A DNA stretch of 64,000 bases from the NCBI RefSeq assembly GCF_028372415.1, contig NC_092878.1:137738250-137802249 (forward strand), read 5' to 3'. Both the position numbers and the translations under genes were made by a program. A model generated the notes under the pieces. The model did no database searches. It was given only the letters and a program-made list of their open reading frames with translations, and had not been told where the DNA came from. This document shows, piece by piece, positions 10,680 to 22,329 of the stretch (positions are counted from its first letter, which is position 1; the number at the start of each line of letters is the position of its first letter). Origin of the DNA: Notamacropus eugenii (Eukaryota > Chordata > Mammalia > Diprotodontia > Macropodidae).

Positions 10680-12070
10680 ACTGAACATTCTTGATCTGAC
10701 TATAAATGCCTATCCTTCCATCTTTCCTTAATTGATACATGTTTTACTATGAACCCAAAAATACAGATCTCTTTTTTTGTGTCTCAATTAAATTTGTTTT
10801 AAGTGTTTGTCACATTCAGTATCAGAACTCTAAGTAAGAGTTAAATAACTCAGAAGCTATGGTTATTAATAGGGACTTTAACCTTCTCTAGAATGTCTAA
10901 GGGTGGTTGATGGTACAAGTGCAACCATCTACTTAAAACTGGTGGGCATAGTAGAGATTGTTCTTCTATCGTATTATCACTTCTTTTTATCTTTTAACCA
11001 AATTTTATTTTTTATCAACAAAACTCTCCCTTCTTTCTTTTCAACCTTCCTCTCTCTCCCACCTGCATTTAGAATGCAGGAAAATTAAAACCCCTATTCC
11101 AACCATATCATATTAGCATCTACTGTGGAGTAAGAATACCAATGACTGCTGGGCCTAGAAAGCCAGAATATCAAGGTTTCCAACCAGTTAAAGACCCTAA
11201 ATAGTACCTCTAGCCCAGAATCTAAAAAGTGTAGCTTTTGAAAAGAAGGTTACATAAAGACAGTTAAAATTGCAAAGTAAAAAATGAGCAGTTACACTTT
11301 TAAGTGGTTAGTAATAAGAATTTTCACCAGAAAATGGATCCAAGCATGTCTTGAATTTGACAAGTAATTAGTGTGGCTTATAGGAAGAAGACTAGTGTCA
11401 TCTGTCAACCAGGATCTTGGGCATGTGACTGTGATTGAAGAGCATGGGTTTATGTATTATGTTCATCATACAGCACCACCCTGGGGAATCCCAAGCTCCC
11501 TAAGCCTCTCTCAGGCTCTCAGAGTCACTGACAACCACTCATCCTTTATCTCTCTGCCTCTGAGGGAAATTTCCATATTTTCATATTAGCCAAAGGGTTG
11601 GATCCATAATTAAAATGTTAATTAAGTTCTGTGTCAATCAGCATTAGGATGGGTCCTTTAATACTAACAACTCACACTCTATTCTAATGATGCTTTTTAC
11701 CAATATAACTTTTGCTGAATTTTCCTTGCATGGTATCCTGGGTCTTTCTCTTTCTTTCACTTCAGTTCCCATCCCAGAAATCTTGAAAAAAAAAAATCTA
11801 TCCTGAGAAGTTAGGCATGTTATTATGAACACTCATAGTTTGAGTCACTAAACAACTTTTTATAGCAATGGTGATCTTCTCTAAGGCTACTCTTTGCTTA
11901 GATTCATTATTAGAGCTTTTGCCTTAGTCTGATAGGAATATTATGTCTATGAGCATTGTGCCATGAATTGGGTTATGCCCATCTTTCCTCCATCTCTCCT
12001 ATGACAATGATTAGTTTTTCCTAAAAGGAGACAAAGTAATCCCAGAACGTGATCAGCCTCTATTTCCCTG
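10680..12070. other. Intergenic, nothing recognised
   Basis: No gene or confident repeat assignment. A few short open frames have no domain signature. Confidence 0.4.
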
Positions 12071-12073
12071 ATG

Positions 12074-12089
12074 TAGCTTCCTGGTCACC
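12074..12089. repeat. Left target-site duplication of the L1 insertion
   Basis: The 16-mer tagcttcctggtcacc matches tagctacctggacacc at 16425-16440 with two mismatches, one copy on each side of the L1. Confidence 0.75.
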
Positions 12090-15000
12090 TAGAAACTCAA
12101 GGCTTCAAAGCCGCTAGAACTAACTGTGAAAACAGCAAGCAAAAAAAGCCTGAAGTTTGGGACCATGCCCTTTTCCCACCCATGCAGGGGACAGAGCCCA
12201 GCTTTAACATAAATATAAAGTTAATAAATAGGCTGGAAAATTGAGGAAATAACAGGAAAGAAAAGAAAGAAAGAAGAACTTCACCATAAAAATCTATGAT
12301 GGTGGCAAGGAAGATCAAGACACACACTCAAAAGAAGACAATGAAATCAAAATAGTTACAAGCAAAGTCTCACCAAAAAAAAAATGTGAATTACACACAA
12401 GTCCAAAAAGAATTACTGGAAGAACTAAAAAAAAAAAATTCAAAATCAAATAAGAATGATAGAGGAAAAATTAGATAAAGAAATGAGACTGATAAAAGAA
12501 AATTATGAAAAGACAATTAGCATCTTGGTAAAGGAAGCACAAAAACATGCAGAAGAAAATAACACCTCAAAAATAGAATTGACCAAATATATACAAGATT
12601 TCACTGCTGAAAATAATTCTTAAAAAGAGCAGAAATAGTCAAATGGAAAAAGAGGTATAAAAGCTCACTGTAATACTTCCTTAAAAATTAGAATGGAGAA
12701 ACATCAAGGAATAATAAAATAAAGGCAAAAATAAAGAAATAGAAGGAAATGTGAAATATCTCGTTGAGGAAACAACTGACCTAGAAAACAGATCAAGGAG
12801 AGATAATTTAAGAAATATTGGAGTTCCTGAAAGTCATGATCAAAAGAAGAACCTAAATATTATATTTGAAGAAATTTTAAAGGAACACTACTATACTAGA
12901 ATAAGAGGCTAAAATAGAAATTGAAAGAATCCACTGATCATCTCCTGAAAGAGATCCCAAACTGAAAATCACCAGGAATATTATGGCCAAATTCTAGAGC
13001 TCCCAGGTCAAAGAGAAAATAATTCAAGCAGCCAGAAAGAAATTATTCAAATATTGTGGCATGATGGTCAGGATCAGCTACCAAATTAAAGTAACAGGGG
13101 ACTTGGAATATAATATTCTGGAAGGCAAAAGAGCTAAGACAAAAACCAAAACAGTGTAATCTTTCAAGGGAAAGAAAATGACTATTTAATGAAATAGAGG
13201 ATCTTCAAGCATTCCTGATGAATAGAAAATTTGACTTTTAAATACCAGATTCAAGAGCAACATAAAAAGGTAAAGATAAAAGAGAAATCATAAAGGATTA
13301 AATAAGGCTAAAAAGTTTACATTTCTGTATGGGAAGATGATACGTATAACTTCCAAGAATATTGTTATAAAGCAGTAAGACAGACAGAGAGGGCAGAGTG
13401 AGTTGATTTATGTTGGGATGATATCTTAAAGATGGATGGGTAAGAAAGGGGAATGCATTGAGCAAAGGGGGAAGAAAGAAGTAGAATGTAGAAAATTATC
13501 TTACATAAAGGAGATATCCAAGAAAGAGCTTTACAATGGAAGAGTAAATAATGGTGGGAGAGGCAATGAGTAGCACTTGAACCTCACTCTAATTTAAACT
13601 GGTTCAAAGAGAATATAAATACATGTATACATACACGTATATATACACACACATACACATATATACATATGTATTATGTATACATTCAATTAAATATAGA
13701 AATCTATGTTACCCAACACAAAAGTAGGAGGGGAAGGGAATAAGACAAAGATGGGGTGATAAAAGGAAGTCAGATTAAAAAAAGGCAGTGGTCAGAAGAA
13801 AAACAGAATTTAGAGGGCGGACAGGATAAAAAGAGAAAAAAAAGATAAATAGAAGGAAATAAGATAGAGGGGAATACCGCTAGTAGTCATAACTGTGAAT
13901 GTGAAAGGAATGAGAAGAAAAACACTCATAAAATGGAAACAGATAGGAAAATGAATTAGAAACTAGAATCCAGCAATATGTTGTTTAGAAGAAATACACT
14001 TGAAACAGAGACACAAACAGAGTTAAAATAAAGAACTGAAGCAGAATCAAATATGCTCCAGCTAAAGTAAAATAGATAGGGCTAGTAATTAGAATCTCAG
14101 ACAAAGGAAAAGCAAAAATAGGCCTAATTAAAGGAGATAAACAGAAAAGGCATATGTTGCTAAAAAAGCACCACAGACAATGAAGTAATATCAATACTAA
14201 AGATATATGCAGCAAATGACGATGCATTCAAATTCTTAAAGGAAAAGTTAATTCAATTACAGGAGGAAATAGACAGCAAAACTAAATTAATGAGGGACTT
14301 CAACTTTCCCCTCTCTGTGCTAGGTAAATCTAACCATAAAATAAATAAGAAAGAAATCAAAGATATGAATAGAATCTTAGAAATATTAGGTACGATGATC
14401 TCTGAGGTAAATTGAGTAGGAATAGAAAGGTGTATATACCTTTTTCTCAGCTGTACATGGCACTTTCACAAAAATTATCCATGTATTTGGTCATAAAAGC
14501 TCACAGCCAAATGCAGAAAAGCAGGAATATTAAATACACTTTTCAGACCATAATGCAATAAAAATTACATTCAATAAAAGGCTGTGAAAGCATAGAATAA
14601 AAATGAATTGGAAACTAAAAAATCTAATTCTAAAGAATGAGTGAGTCAAAGGACAAATCACAGAAACAAACAATGATTTCATTAAAGAGAATGACAGCGA
14701 TGGCACAACATACCAAAACTCTGAGATGCAGCCAAAGCAGTATTTAGGAGATATTTTACATCTGTAAGTGTGAATATAAATAAAAGAGAAGAGCAGGTCA
14801 GTGGACTGAGCATGTAACTAAAAAGAAACTAGAAAAAGAACAAATCAAAAATCTCCAATTAAACACCAAAATGGAAATCCTGAAAATCAAAGAAGAGATT
14901 AATAAAAATGAAACTAAAAAACCATTGAACTCATAAAACTAGAAGTCAGTTTTATGGAAAAACCCCCAATAAAATAGATAAACCATTGGCTAATTTTATT

Positions 15001-16424
15001 TTAAAAGGGAAAAAAACCAAATTATTAGTATCAAAATAAAAAGAAAAATGTACCACCAATGAAGATGAAATTAAAACAATTATTAGGAATTATTTTACCC
15101 AATAATGTGAAAATAAAATTGACTATTTAAGTGAAATGGGTGAATATTACAAAAATATAAAGTGCTCAGGTTAACAGAAAAGAAAATAGAATACTAAAAT
15201 AACCCTATTTTAGAAAAAGAAATTGAATGAACCATAAATGAGCTCTCTAAGAAAAAATCCCCCACACCAGATGGATTTATCACAAACATTTAAAAACAAT
15301 TAATCTCAATTATATATATATATGAAAAAACAGACAAAGAAAGAATTCTACCAAATTCCTTTTATGACATGAATATAGTTTTGATACTTAAACTAGGGAA
15401 AACATAAACAGAAAAAGAAAATTATTGACCATTTTCCTTAAAAAGCCATTTTCCAATTGGTATATAATCAAAGGATATGAGCATGAAGTTTTCTGGAGAA
15501 GAAATCAAAACTATCCAGTCACATGAAAAAATGCTCTAAATCACTACTGATTAAGGAAATGCAAATTTTAAAAACTCTGAGGTTTTTAAAAAACTCACAT
15601 CTATCAGATTAGTTAAGATGACAAAAAAGAAAAAAAGAACAATACTGGAGGAGAGGTAGAAAACCTGAGACACTAATGCACTTATTGTTACCATTCAGGA
15701 GAACAATTTGGATCTCTGCCCAAAGGGCTATAAAACTGTGCAATACCACTGCTGAGTCTATATCTCAAAAAGATCAAAGAAAGGGTCAAAGGACTTATCT
15801 GTACAGAAATATTTATAACAGTTCTTTTTATGGTGACCAAGTATTGAAGGGATGCCTATCAATTGGTGAATGGTTGAACACATTATGGCATAGTTGTGAT
15901 GGAATACCATTGTGCCATAATATATAATGAGCAGGATGGTTTCAGAAAAACCTGGGAAGACATAGGAACTGATGAAAAGTGAACTGAGCAGAACCAGAAA
16001 AACATCATACACAGTAATAGCAACATTGTCAGGATGATCAATCACGAAAGATGTACTTGCTCTGATCAAGACAATGATCCAAGACAGTTCCAAAGGACTA
16101 ATGATGTTATCCACCCCCAGAGAGAGAATTGATGAATTTTGAGTACAGGTTGAAGTATACTTTTTTACACTTTGTTTTTCTTGGGTTTGTATGTTTATGT
16201 TTTCTTTTGCATCATAGTTAATATGGAAATATGTTTTGAATGACTTCACATGTTTAATTATATCATATTGCTTCTTTTCTCAAGTGTTAGTGGAGGAGCA
16301 AGAGGGAGGGAGAGAATTTGGAATTTAAAATTTTTAAAAACAAATGTTAAAAAAAGTTTTTCATGTAACTGGGAAATATTTAATGAAATCAATAAAAATA
16401 TATTTTAAAAAGAAATTTTAAAAA
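12090..16424 (+). mobile_element. L1 retrotransposon, 5' truncated, with an internal ORF2 deletion
   Basis: The order is a partial 5' untranslated region (12090-12300), ORF1 remnant with a coiled-coil-like A-rich part, then the RNA-binding core around 12775-12900, which translates with frameshifts to DLENRSRRDN...IGVPESHDQKK. ORF2 endonuclease-like sequence follows (about 13980-14780), then the start of the reverse transcriptase (KKSPTPDGF near 15250). Near 15442 the sequence jumps to the C-terminal end of ORF2 (ccaattggtatataatca...) and continues into the 3' untranslated region and an A-rich tail. About 1.5-2 kb of ORF2 is missing. Many stops and frameshifts make it inactive. Target-site duplications flank it. 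Confidence 0.8.
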
Positions 16425-16440
16425 TAGCTACCTGGACACC
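16425..16440. repeat. Right target-site duplication of the L1 insertion
   Basis: tagctacctggacacc, directly after the A-rich L1 end. It pairs with 12074-12089. Confidence 0.75.
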
Positions 16441-17099
16441 AATCACTGGTGGCTAACGATAGGGAAAACATACCTAGAATGGGGGCTAGAGACAATTGTA
16501 TTAGGGGTGACCCCCTTAGGGGTACCTAGAACCTTAAGGGGTTCTAGCCTGATTCTAGGACAGTGAATCCAAAGCATACTCCCTACATAAGGAAGCTGTC
16601 TCCAAGATTTGATTGGCCCAGGGCATGAAGGTTCAAACTGATTACTCATTCACAGGGCTTCCCAGAGCTTACGCTGTTTTTATATAGCTTCCTGATCATC
16701 TAAGAGAATTAAAAGACTCATGCATAAAGGGAAGCCCTTTCTACTTGGCATATTTTCCCCCAGCTAGTTTGCCACTCCTTGCTACTGAGTAAACAGGTTT
16801 CAGTATGGTTATTTGGAGGGAGGAGAGAGAGGAGGCTCCACCTCAGCTAAGTGCTGAAGTTAACCTCCTTAGAATGACTTTTGAATGACCTAAGTGTGTG
16901 TCATTTAGATTAAATAACAGATTTAAATTACCAAGAGACAGATTTGAATCAGGACAAGCCTACACCAATGTGTATATTACATAAACATTATATAGTATAT
17001 ACAGTAGTTCCTCTTTCATTCTTGAGGAGAACCAGTGACATCAGTAGGGTGATGCCTTGACTCGCAAGTGAATTGGATTTAAGCTTCAGAGACAAGAAG
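16441..17099. other. Intergenic, nothing recognised
   Basis: No gene seen. It contains a short self-complementary, repetitive stretch around 16480-16560 (ggggtacctag, ccttaaggggttctag). Confidence 0.4.
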
Positions 17100-17915
17100 G
17101 CATGTGTTTAAAAAACCACTAAACTGTGTATACCATTTGACTTAGCAATGCCTCTACTAGACCTACACATAAAGAGATCAAAGAAAAAAGAAAAACCCAC
17201 ACATAAACAAAAATATTTATAAAGGTTCTTTTTGTGATGAGAAGGAATTAGAAACTAAGGAGGTTTTCATTAATCAAGTGATGATAGAATAAATTATGGT
17301 ATATGAATATAATGGGATAAGATTTTACTGTAAGAAATGAAGGCAATGGGTTTAGAGAAACCTGGAAAATTTGTACAAACTAATGCAGAGTGAAGTGAGA
17401 AGAACCAAGAAAATATACAGTAACAACACCATAGTAAAGAAAAAGAAATTGGAAAAACTCAAGACCTGTTCTCAACCATGATTCCTAGGGCCTGATGATG
17501 AAGCAAGGTGACCAGCTCCTGATGCAGGGGTGATGATGTCAAGGTGCAAAAAAAAAAAAAAAAATGTATTTTTGGACCTGGAAAATGTATGGATGCTCAT
17601 TTGTTGTAAAAATTGTTTTTTCTTTTTTTGGAGGGTGGGAAGAGATTTGATGGAGAAGGGAAAGTTAATGATATTGTCACCACAGGGAACAAAAAGAAGG
17701 AAAAGATAGTGAATTTTTTTTTAAATATACATAACAGAAGGAAATTTAGAAGGAAACAGACAAGCAGAATGGCTTTGTAAGTACTTTGTTGAATTTATTA
17801 TATACATTTTTATGCTTAATAGCGATTCATGACTTCGCATGTAAACCTTTTTCATTCTCCTTTACATATAAAATTGTTTTCATCATATTTAGATTAATTT
17901 TTCATTGAATTAAAA
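17100..17915 (+). repeat. L1 3'-end fragment
   Basis: Reads accactaaactgtgtatacc, tttgacttagcaatgcctct, aacaaaaatatttataaagg, gagaaacctggaaaatttgt and agaagaaccaagaaaatata. It matches the end of ORF2 and the 3' untranslated region of the L1 at 15720-16100. It ends in an A-run near 17910. Confidence 0.75.
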
Positions 17916-17919
17916 AAAA

Positions 17920-18190
17920 AGATGGCTTCATGATTCTTGAGGATCAAAAATGAAGCATGCTGCTTGTTTCTGGCAACATGGGAATTCTAGGAATTTGTTT
18001 TGCTTGACTATGAATATTTGTTCAAAGGGTTTTATTTTTCTTTCCTTCTTTGTCTTTCTTTTCTTTCAATTTTGATAAGGAGAAGTTGGATAAAAGATGA
18101 TAGGTTGACAAAGAAGAGGAAAAAGATTCACTGAAATATTTTTTAACCAATGAACAGAACAGAATGAAGATGCAAGAAAAGACAGACAAT
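17920..18190 (+). repeat. Second L1-tail-like fragment
   Basis: gaatttgttttgcttgacta closely matches part of the fragment at 3870-3900 (ctgttttgcttgactgtgga). A pyrimidine-rich block follows. Probably another piece of the same L1 3' family. Confidence 0.5.
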
Positions 18191-18194
18191 CAGG

Positions 18195-19435
18195 ACAGCT
18201 TTGAAAGTTAGTACATGTGGATATGACCTACAGGATGGAGGACTAGATGTTTTCTCCAATCCTCACAACCTCTCAAACCTTTCCAAAACAGAAATTATGC
18301 ATCAAACATAAAACAACTTCAGCTGCCTCCATGATCTAGGTAAAACATCTGGAATCCAAATGATTAAAAAAATCAAGCAAACCCATGAACCGATGCCCTA
18401 CTTTGAGCATACAAGCTCCCCCTCCTCTAGTGCCTACCATGCTTACCAGCAGGAAGGCTGGTTTATAACAAAACTCATCTCCACACTCCATTTTTTCCAA
18501 TGTCCAAAAGATCCAAATTATAAGTCATGGATGTTTACTAGGGCCTTAGTGGAAGCAACTGCAGCAGCAATCTTTGCTGCAAAAGATTTCTGCAGAAGAC
18601 TGGGAGAACAGAAGGAAAGAGGCAGGATACATGTCTGGGAATGAAATAAAGTTCTAATCCACATATCAGCCACCCCACTCCATCTACAGCCTCAGAGACC
18701 CAGACTCCAAATGACAGAAGTCACTCCTGGCTGCAATAACACATGTGATAGTGCTCTGAATTGCTGGGCCAGAGAACTGAAAACAGAGGGAACTGGACAA
18801 GACACTGCTTAGGGGGTTGTGCCAGGACCCTACTAAGACTGGGAGAAGGAGCTTAGCAGGAGTCAATTCTGTCTGCCCCAAAGTCATATGAGGTGGTTGT
18901 TCAGTGTGGGCTTAGGAGGAGACACTTTGAGATCCAGCCCCCAGAGACTCAGATGTGAGCAGTGGGGTGGAAATAAGGGAGAAAAGACTGAAATTACCAA
19001 AGATTTCAGAAAGAAGAGCACTCAAAGACTTTGAACATAAGCAAATAAAATAATAATCACAAGGAAATATGGTCTTCAGTACTTGAAAATGAGTTCAAGC
19101 ATCCATGATTAAATACTGCAAAACAAAGGAAAATAGAACTTAATGAGACAGAGAACCTTATAGAACATAGAACCACAACATTCTGTTCCAGAGTGGTTTA
19201 AAAGAAAAGTGAGAAATATGCAAGGAAAAATTATGGCCTGTGAAACACAAATAATAAGTAGAATTAAAAAACTGGAATGTAAAATACCAAGTCTCACCAC
19301 AGAAGTAAAAAAGGAGAATAATTTATTGGGAATACAAATACCTAAAAGTAAAGGACAATCTAGTAGAAAAAAAGGAAAACAAAACAATATTAAAAGAAAA
19401 TCTGTTTTCTATAGAAGTAAAACAAACTGATCTCG
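18195..19435 (+). repeat. 5' part of an L1-like element (5' region and ORF1 N-terminus)
   Basis: A relatively GC-rich segment (18400-18960) is followed by A-rich sequence with a coiled-coil-type codon pattern (18980-19430). It ends at agtaaaacaaactgatctcg, which resembles the point in L1 ORF1 just before the RNA-binding core. The rest of ORF1 and all of ORF2 are absent. It stops about 700 bp upstream of the DAPP1 start codon. Family assignment is by eye. Confidence 0.5.
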
Positions 19436-19489
19436 AAGGCAGGTATGCGGTGGGAGCGAAAGAACCTCCTCGGGTCCACCTTTGACACT

Positions 19490-19592
19490 AGGGATCTGTG
19501 TGTGCTTGGGTAAGGCATCGAACATCTCTGGGCCTCAGTTTCCCCATCTGTAAAATGAGGGGGTTGGGCTGAATGACCTCTGAAGTCTCTTT
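19490..19592 (+). repeat. MIR/THER1-like SINE fragment
   Basis: gtgcttgggtaaggcatcga, ctgggcctcagtttccccat, then ctgtaaaatgagggggttgg and gaatgacctctgaagtctc. It lies directly upstream of the presumed promoter. Confidence 0.75.
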
Positions 19593-19758
19593 TTTTTTTT
19601 CCTGGGAATTCCAAAACTTAGACTAATGAGGACAGGAGAGCCACGAACTACTCTTTCCAACTCTCCCTGAAATTGTAATTATCACACAGTCATTCATAAA
19701 TAGAATAGAAATAGTTCTATGTGAGTCATGGGGGAGGAGGGGTCCTCTCCCCACTGCA

Positions 19759-19765
19759 TATAAAT
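19759..19765 (+). promoter_or_regulatory. TATA-like box
   Basis: tataaat in the context gcatataaattgtg. Close to consensus, but in an AT-rich genome such words are common, so function is uncertain. Confidence 0.35.
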
Positions 19766-19957
19766 TGTGACCTGCAGATGGAGTTGCCTTGGTTATCTTG
19801 TCTGGGTGCCCGCTACCTCCAGTGAGTCCCCTGGGTCCCAGGTGCGCTTGGAGCAGCTGCCTGGTTGTCTTTGCATACTTCCCTGACTGTACCTCTCCTC
19901 CCTCTTGCCTCAGGGTCTGGCAGGGCTGGGTGGATGGCTGTTCAGAGCTGCTGGGAG

Positions 19958-19967
19958 TTTCACTTCC
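19958..19967 (-). promoter_or_regulatory. ETS-IRF composite element (EICE)
   Basis: Read on the - strand this is GGAAGTGAAA, an exact match to the EICE consensus GGAANNGAAA bound jointly by PU.1 or SpiB and IRF4 or IRF8. With two more bases it reads GAGGAAGTGAAA, and GAGGAAGT also fits the PU.1 preference. It lies 158 bp upstream of the DAPP1 start codon. DAPP1 is a B-cell adaptor, so the site fits the expected expression. Binding itself is inferred. Confidence 0.6.
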
Positions 19968-20034
19968 TCAGTGGTTGGGGCTCCCACTCACAGGAGGAGC
20001 GCGCGCTGCCGGCCGGGTGCTTTCCTCCTGGTGC

Positions 20035-20039
20035 CCAAT
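20035..20039 (+). promoter_or_regulatory. CCAAT box
   Basis: ccaat in gtgcccaatgacc, 86 bp before the start codon, just downstream of a CpG-containing GC-rich stretch. A candidate NF-Y site. Confidence 0.35.
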
Positions 20040-20124
20040 GACCAAGTGAGCAGCAGGGAAATCTTGTCTTGCTGGCTCTCTTAATCTCCAGGCCACCCTA
20101 CGTGCTAGCGGAGAGGCAGCTCGA

Positions 20125-20207
20125 ATGGGCAGAGTCGAAGCCAGAGAAAGAAAGATGAGCCACCTGGACTCCTTCGAGGGAGAAGCTGAGCATCTCCAGC
20201 ACTTGGG
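20125..20207 (+). CDS. DAPP1: DAPP1 (Bam32) exon 1, coding part
   Basis: DAPP1 is a cytosolic adaptor that is recruited to PI(3,4)P2/PIP3 through its PH domain and to phosphotyrosine ligands such as PLC-gamma2 through its SH2 domain, downstream of the B-cell receptor and PI3K. This exon encodes MGRVEARERK, MSHLDSFEGE, AEHLQHL plus two bases of Gly28. It keeps the framework recalled for the placental protein (MGR start, Met11, acidic GEAE-LLQ-LG before the SH2) but is about six residues shorter. It ends in ttggg followed by the donor gtaagg, phase 2; exon 2 starts with A, completing GGA. The first ATG has C at -3 and G at +4; the in-frame second ATG (20155) has A at -3 and may also be used. 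Reading past the donor hits TAA at once. Confidence 0.88.
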
Positions 20208-22050
20208 GTAAGGGACTGCCGCGCGTCCTGGACCTGACTCGGACCTCCCTGCTTACTTCCCCATCCTCTCCCTCTCTGCCCTCGTCTTTCCACATTGGAA
20301 GAGGCCAGGCATCTTCCAGTTGATGGGTAGTTTCATTTATTCTAGCTTTTGAAACAAAACATTTAACAAACTATTTTTTTTTCCTGTTGTAAAACCCAAG
20401 GGCAAGGCGTGATAATATAAAATGCAATCTCAGGGGAACAGGAGGTAGAAATACAGACTAGACTTTGTGCATATAAAAAGCTAAAAGTCAAGTATGTGAC
20501 GTTAAAGGGGATTCCTGATCTCTTGGGAGCGAGGGGAATGTATTGTGGATATATGGCAAGCAATATAGCTTATCCCATAATAAATAAGTGGACTGGGGTT
20601 TGAGTGAGTTTGTTGTTGGATTGCGTTTTTTTTTTTTTAAGAACAAAAATGAGGAAGTGTCAGCAGTAATCTTGTATGTGTTCAGTTTTTGTTTTGCTTT
20701 TCCATCTCCTGGTCTGCATATGTTGAATGGTGATATTGTGCAGAGGTCTTTTATTCCCATAGATGCTAATAAGGGAGTAAATTTTTTTTTAAAATTGAGT
20801 AATTTATGCTTCTGACAGGCTAGAATAGTCAGCTGTGTTTTGATTTTTATAAAAAGGACAATGAATGCTACCTTCAAAAGGGTGGTTTCCCAGAGTGACT
20901 TGAGGCTTTGACTCGGAGCTCCTGGATTGTCCCTTGATAATCTGGACCGGGCACTTTGTTAAACAGGAGAGGAAAAATCATGGATTATAAAATGAGGAGA
21001 GGAGCTGAAGTCAGGTCAAATACAGCTGTCTGAAAATGCAGCTATCATATTTTTATGGACTTTATGGACTTGACCATAGTTAAGACCTCATTCCTCCTTC
21101 CCTCTCTCTGCTTTTTAGAGATGGGGTTTTAAGCAGAGAATTCTACTTCTGGGCCACTTGTATTTTACAACTACAAGTTTAAGGACACACTTTCAGGAGC
21201 TTCAGCCCTGCTGGAGAACAGCCCCAAAACAGAAGTGAGTGAAAAAAGATCTCCTGGTCTCCAAAATAACTGTCACACAGACCGTACGCTAAAGCCATAC
21301 CTTTAGCCCACTTCTCAAACACTCAAAACTTAATGACTTTTATTTTACACTTTTCCTACCTAAGCAAGTTGGGTTATCTAATTTCCAAACCCATAGTAAA
21401 GCAAGTAAAGCAAACTGGAAAGACCGCTGGTAGAGAGAGGTGCTATACCAGTAGAAAGACATGATAGTTGACAGTTTGACAGAAAGATGAGAGACACAAT
21501 TCAAAGGCAGATGTAAAACTGGGCTGTAATGGACAGCCCAGAATGAGGAGTGGATTTCACCATGATGACCCTGAGCCATAGAGGGTGTGCTGAGCATTCT
21601 ATATTTTAAGAAACCACTGAAAACATTTTAGAAAGCTTTCATACCAAAGTATCTAAAGGCAGTAAAATTTTGAACTCCAATGGGTTGTCTGAAAAATTCA
21701 CTAATGTACAACACCTCACTCTGGATTTGGGACAGTTGGGGGTAAATGATTGCATGTGGGATATTATTCTAATCTCAAAATGATATGTAGTATTTGACGA
21801 GAAATGTGAGATTTGTATAAAGCCTCTTCCAGGCAAAAGAAACTTTATAAAACAAACCAACATGGAATATTTTCTCATTATTTTGGCAAGCACCTCTAAA
21901 AGACATGGCAACTCCTTTGAAGACTAATCATCATACATAAGGTCTTGGGATTCTGCCTTTTGATAATTCTATTTTCTAGAATTCAACTGGAACAATGAAA
22001 TATAATTTGCTTGGTAGAGTCATAGAAGGGATTGAGAGGACAATTAAAAA
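20208..22050. other. Start of intron 1, nothing recognised
   Basis: Relatively repeat-poor. Contains a poly-T run near 20625-20639. Regulatory elements are plausible so close to the promoter, but none can be named with confidence. Confidence 0.4.
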
Positions 22051-22054
22051 AACA

Positions 22055-22150
22055 TTAAACTAATAAGCTTTTATTAAGCACTTACTTTGTGGCAGACTGC
22101 ACTAAGGGCTTTGCAAATATCTCTTTTGATCTTCACACCAACCCAGGAAA
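22055..22150 (-). repeat. MIR/CORE-type fragment
   Basis: taagcttttattaagcactt, gggctttgcaaatatctctt and gatcttcacaccaacccagg form the antisense tail of a CORE-SINE. Confidence 0.6.
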
Positions 22151-22189
22151 GATCCAAAGAGGTATGTTAAATATCTCAGCGCTATCCCC

Positions 22190-22325
22190 ATTCTCTTTCT
22201 GTGTGTCTATCTCTCTGTCTCTGCTGTGTGTTTCTGTGACTCTGTCTCTCTGTGTGTGTGTCTCTGTCTGTCTCTGTGTCTGTCTGTCTGTCTGTTTCTT
22301 TCTCTCTGATCTTTCTAATCTATCT
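22190..22325. repeat. (TCTG/TCTC)n low-complexity tract
   Basis: Imperfect ctgtctctgtgtgt repetition. It generates spurious open frames on both strands. Confidence 0.8.
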
Positions 22326-22329
22326 ATAT

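Larger units (their letters stand above)
19740..20124 (+). promoter_or_regulatory. DAPP1: Presumed DAPP1 promoter and 5' untranslated region
   Basis: This is the GC-richer, repeat-free block just before the start codon. It contains a TATA-like box, two E-boxes (caggtg at 19839-19844, cagctg at 19854-19859), an ETS-IRF composite site, a CCAAT box and a short CpG-containing stretch (gcgcgcgctgccggccgg, about 19999-20016). The transcription start cannot be fixed by reading. If the TATA-like box is used, it would lie near 19790; otherwise initiation could be downstream of the CCAAT box. Confidence 0.55.

Noticed and set aside
15758..16249. 163-codon open frame on the - strand
   Set aside because: It lies antisense to the L1 ORF2 end and 3' untranslated region. 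No known protein pattern; chance frame.
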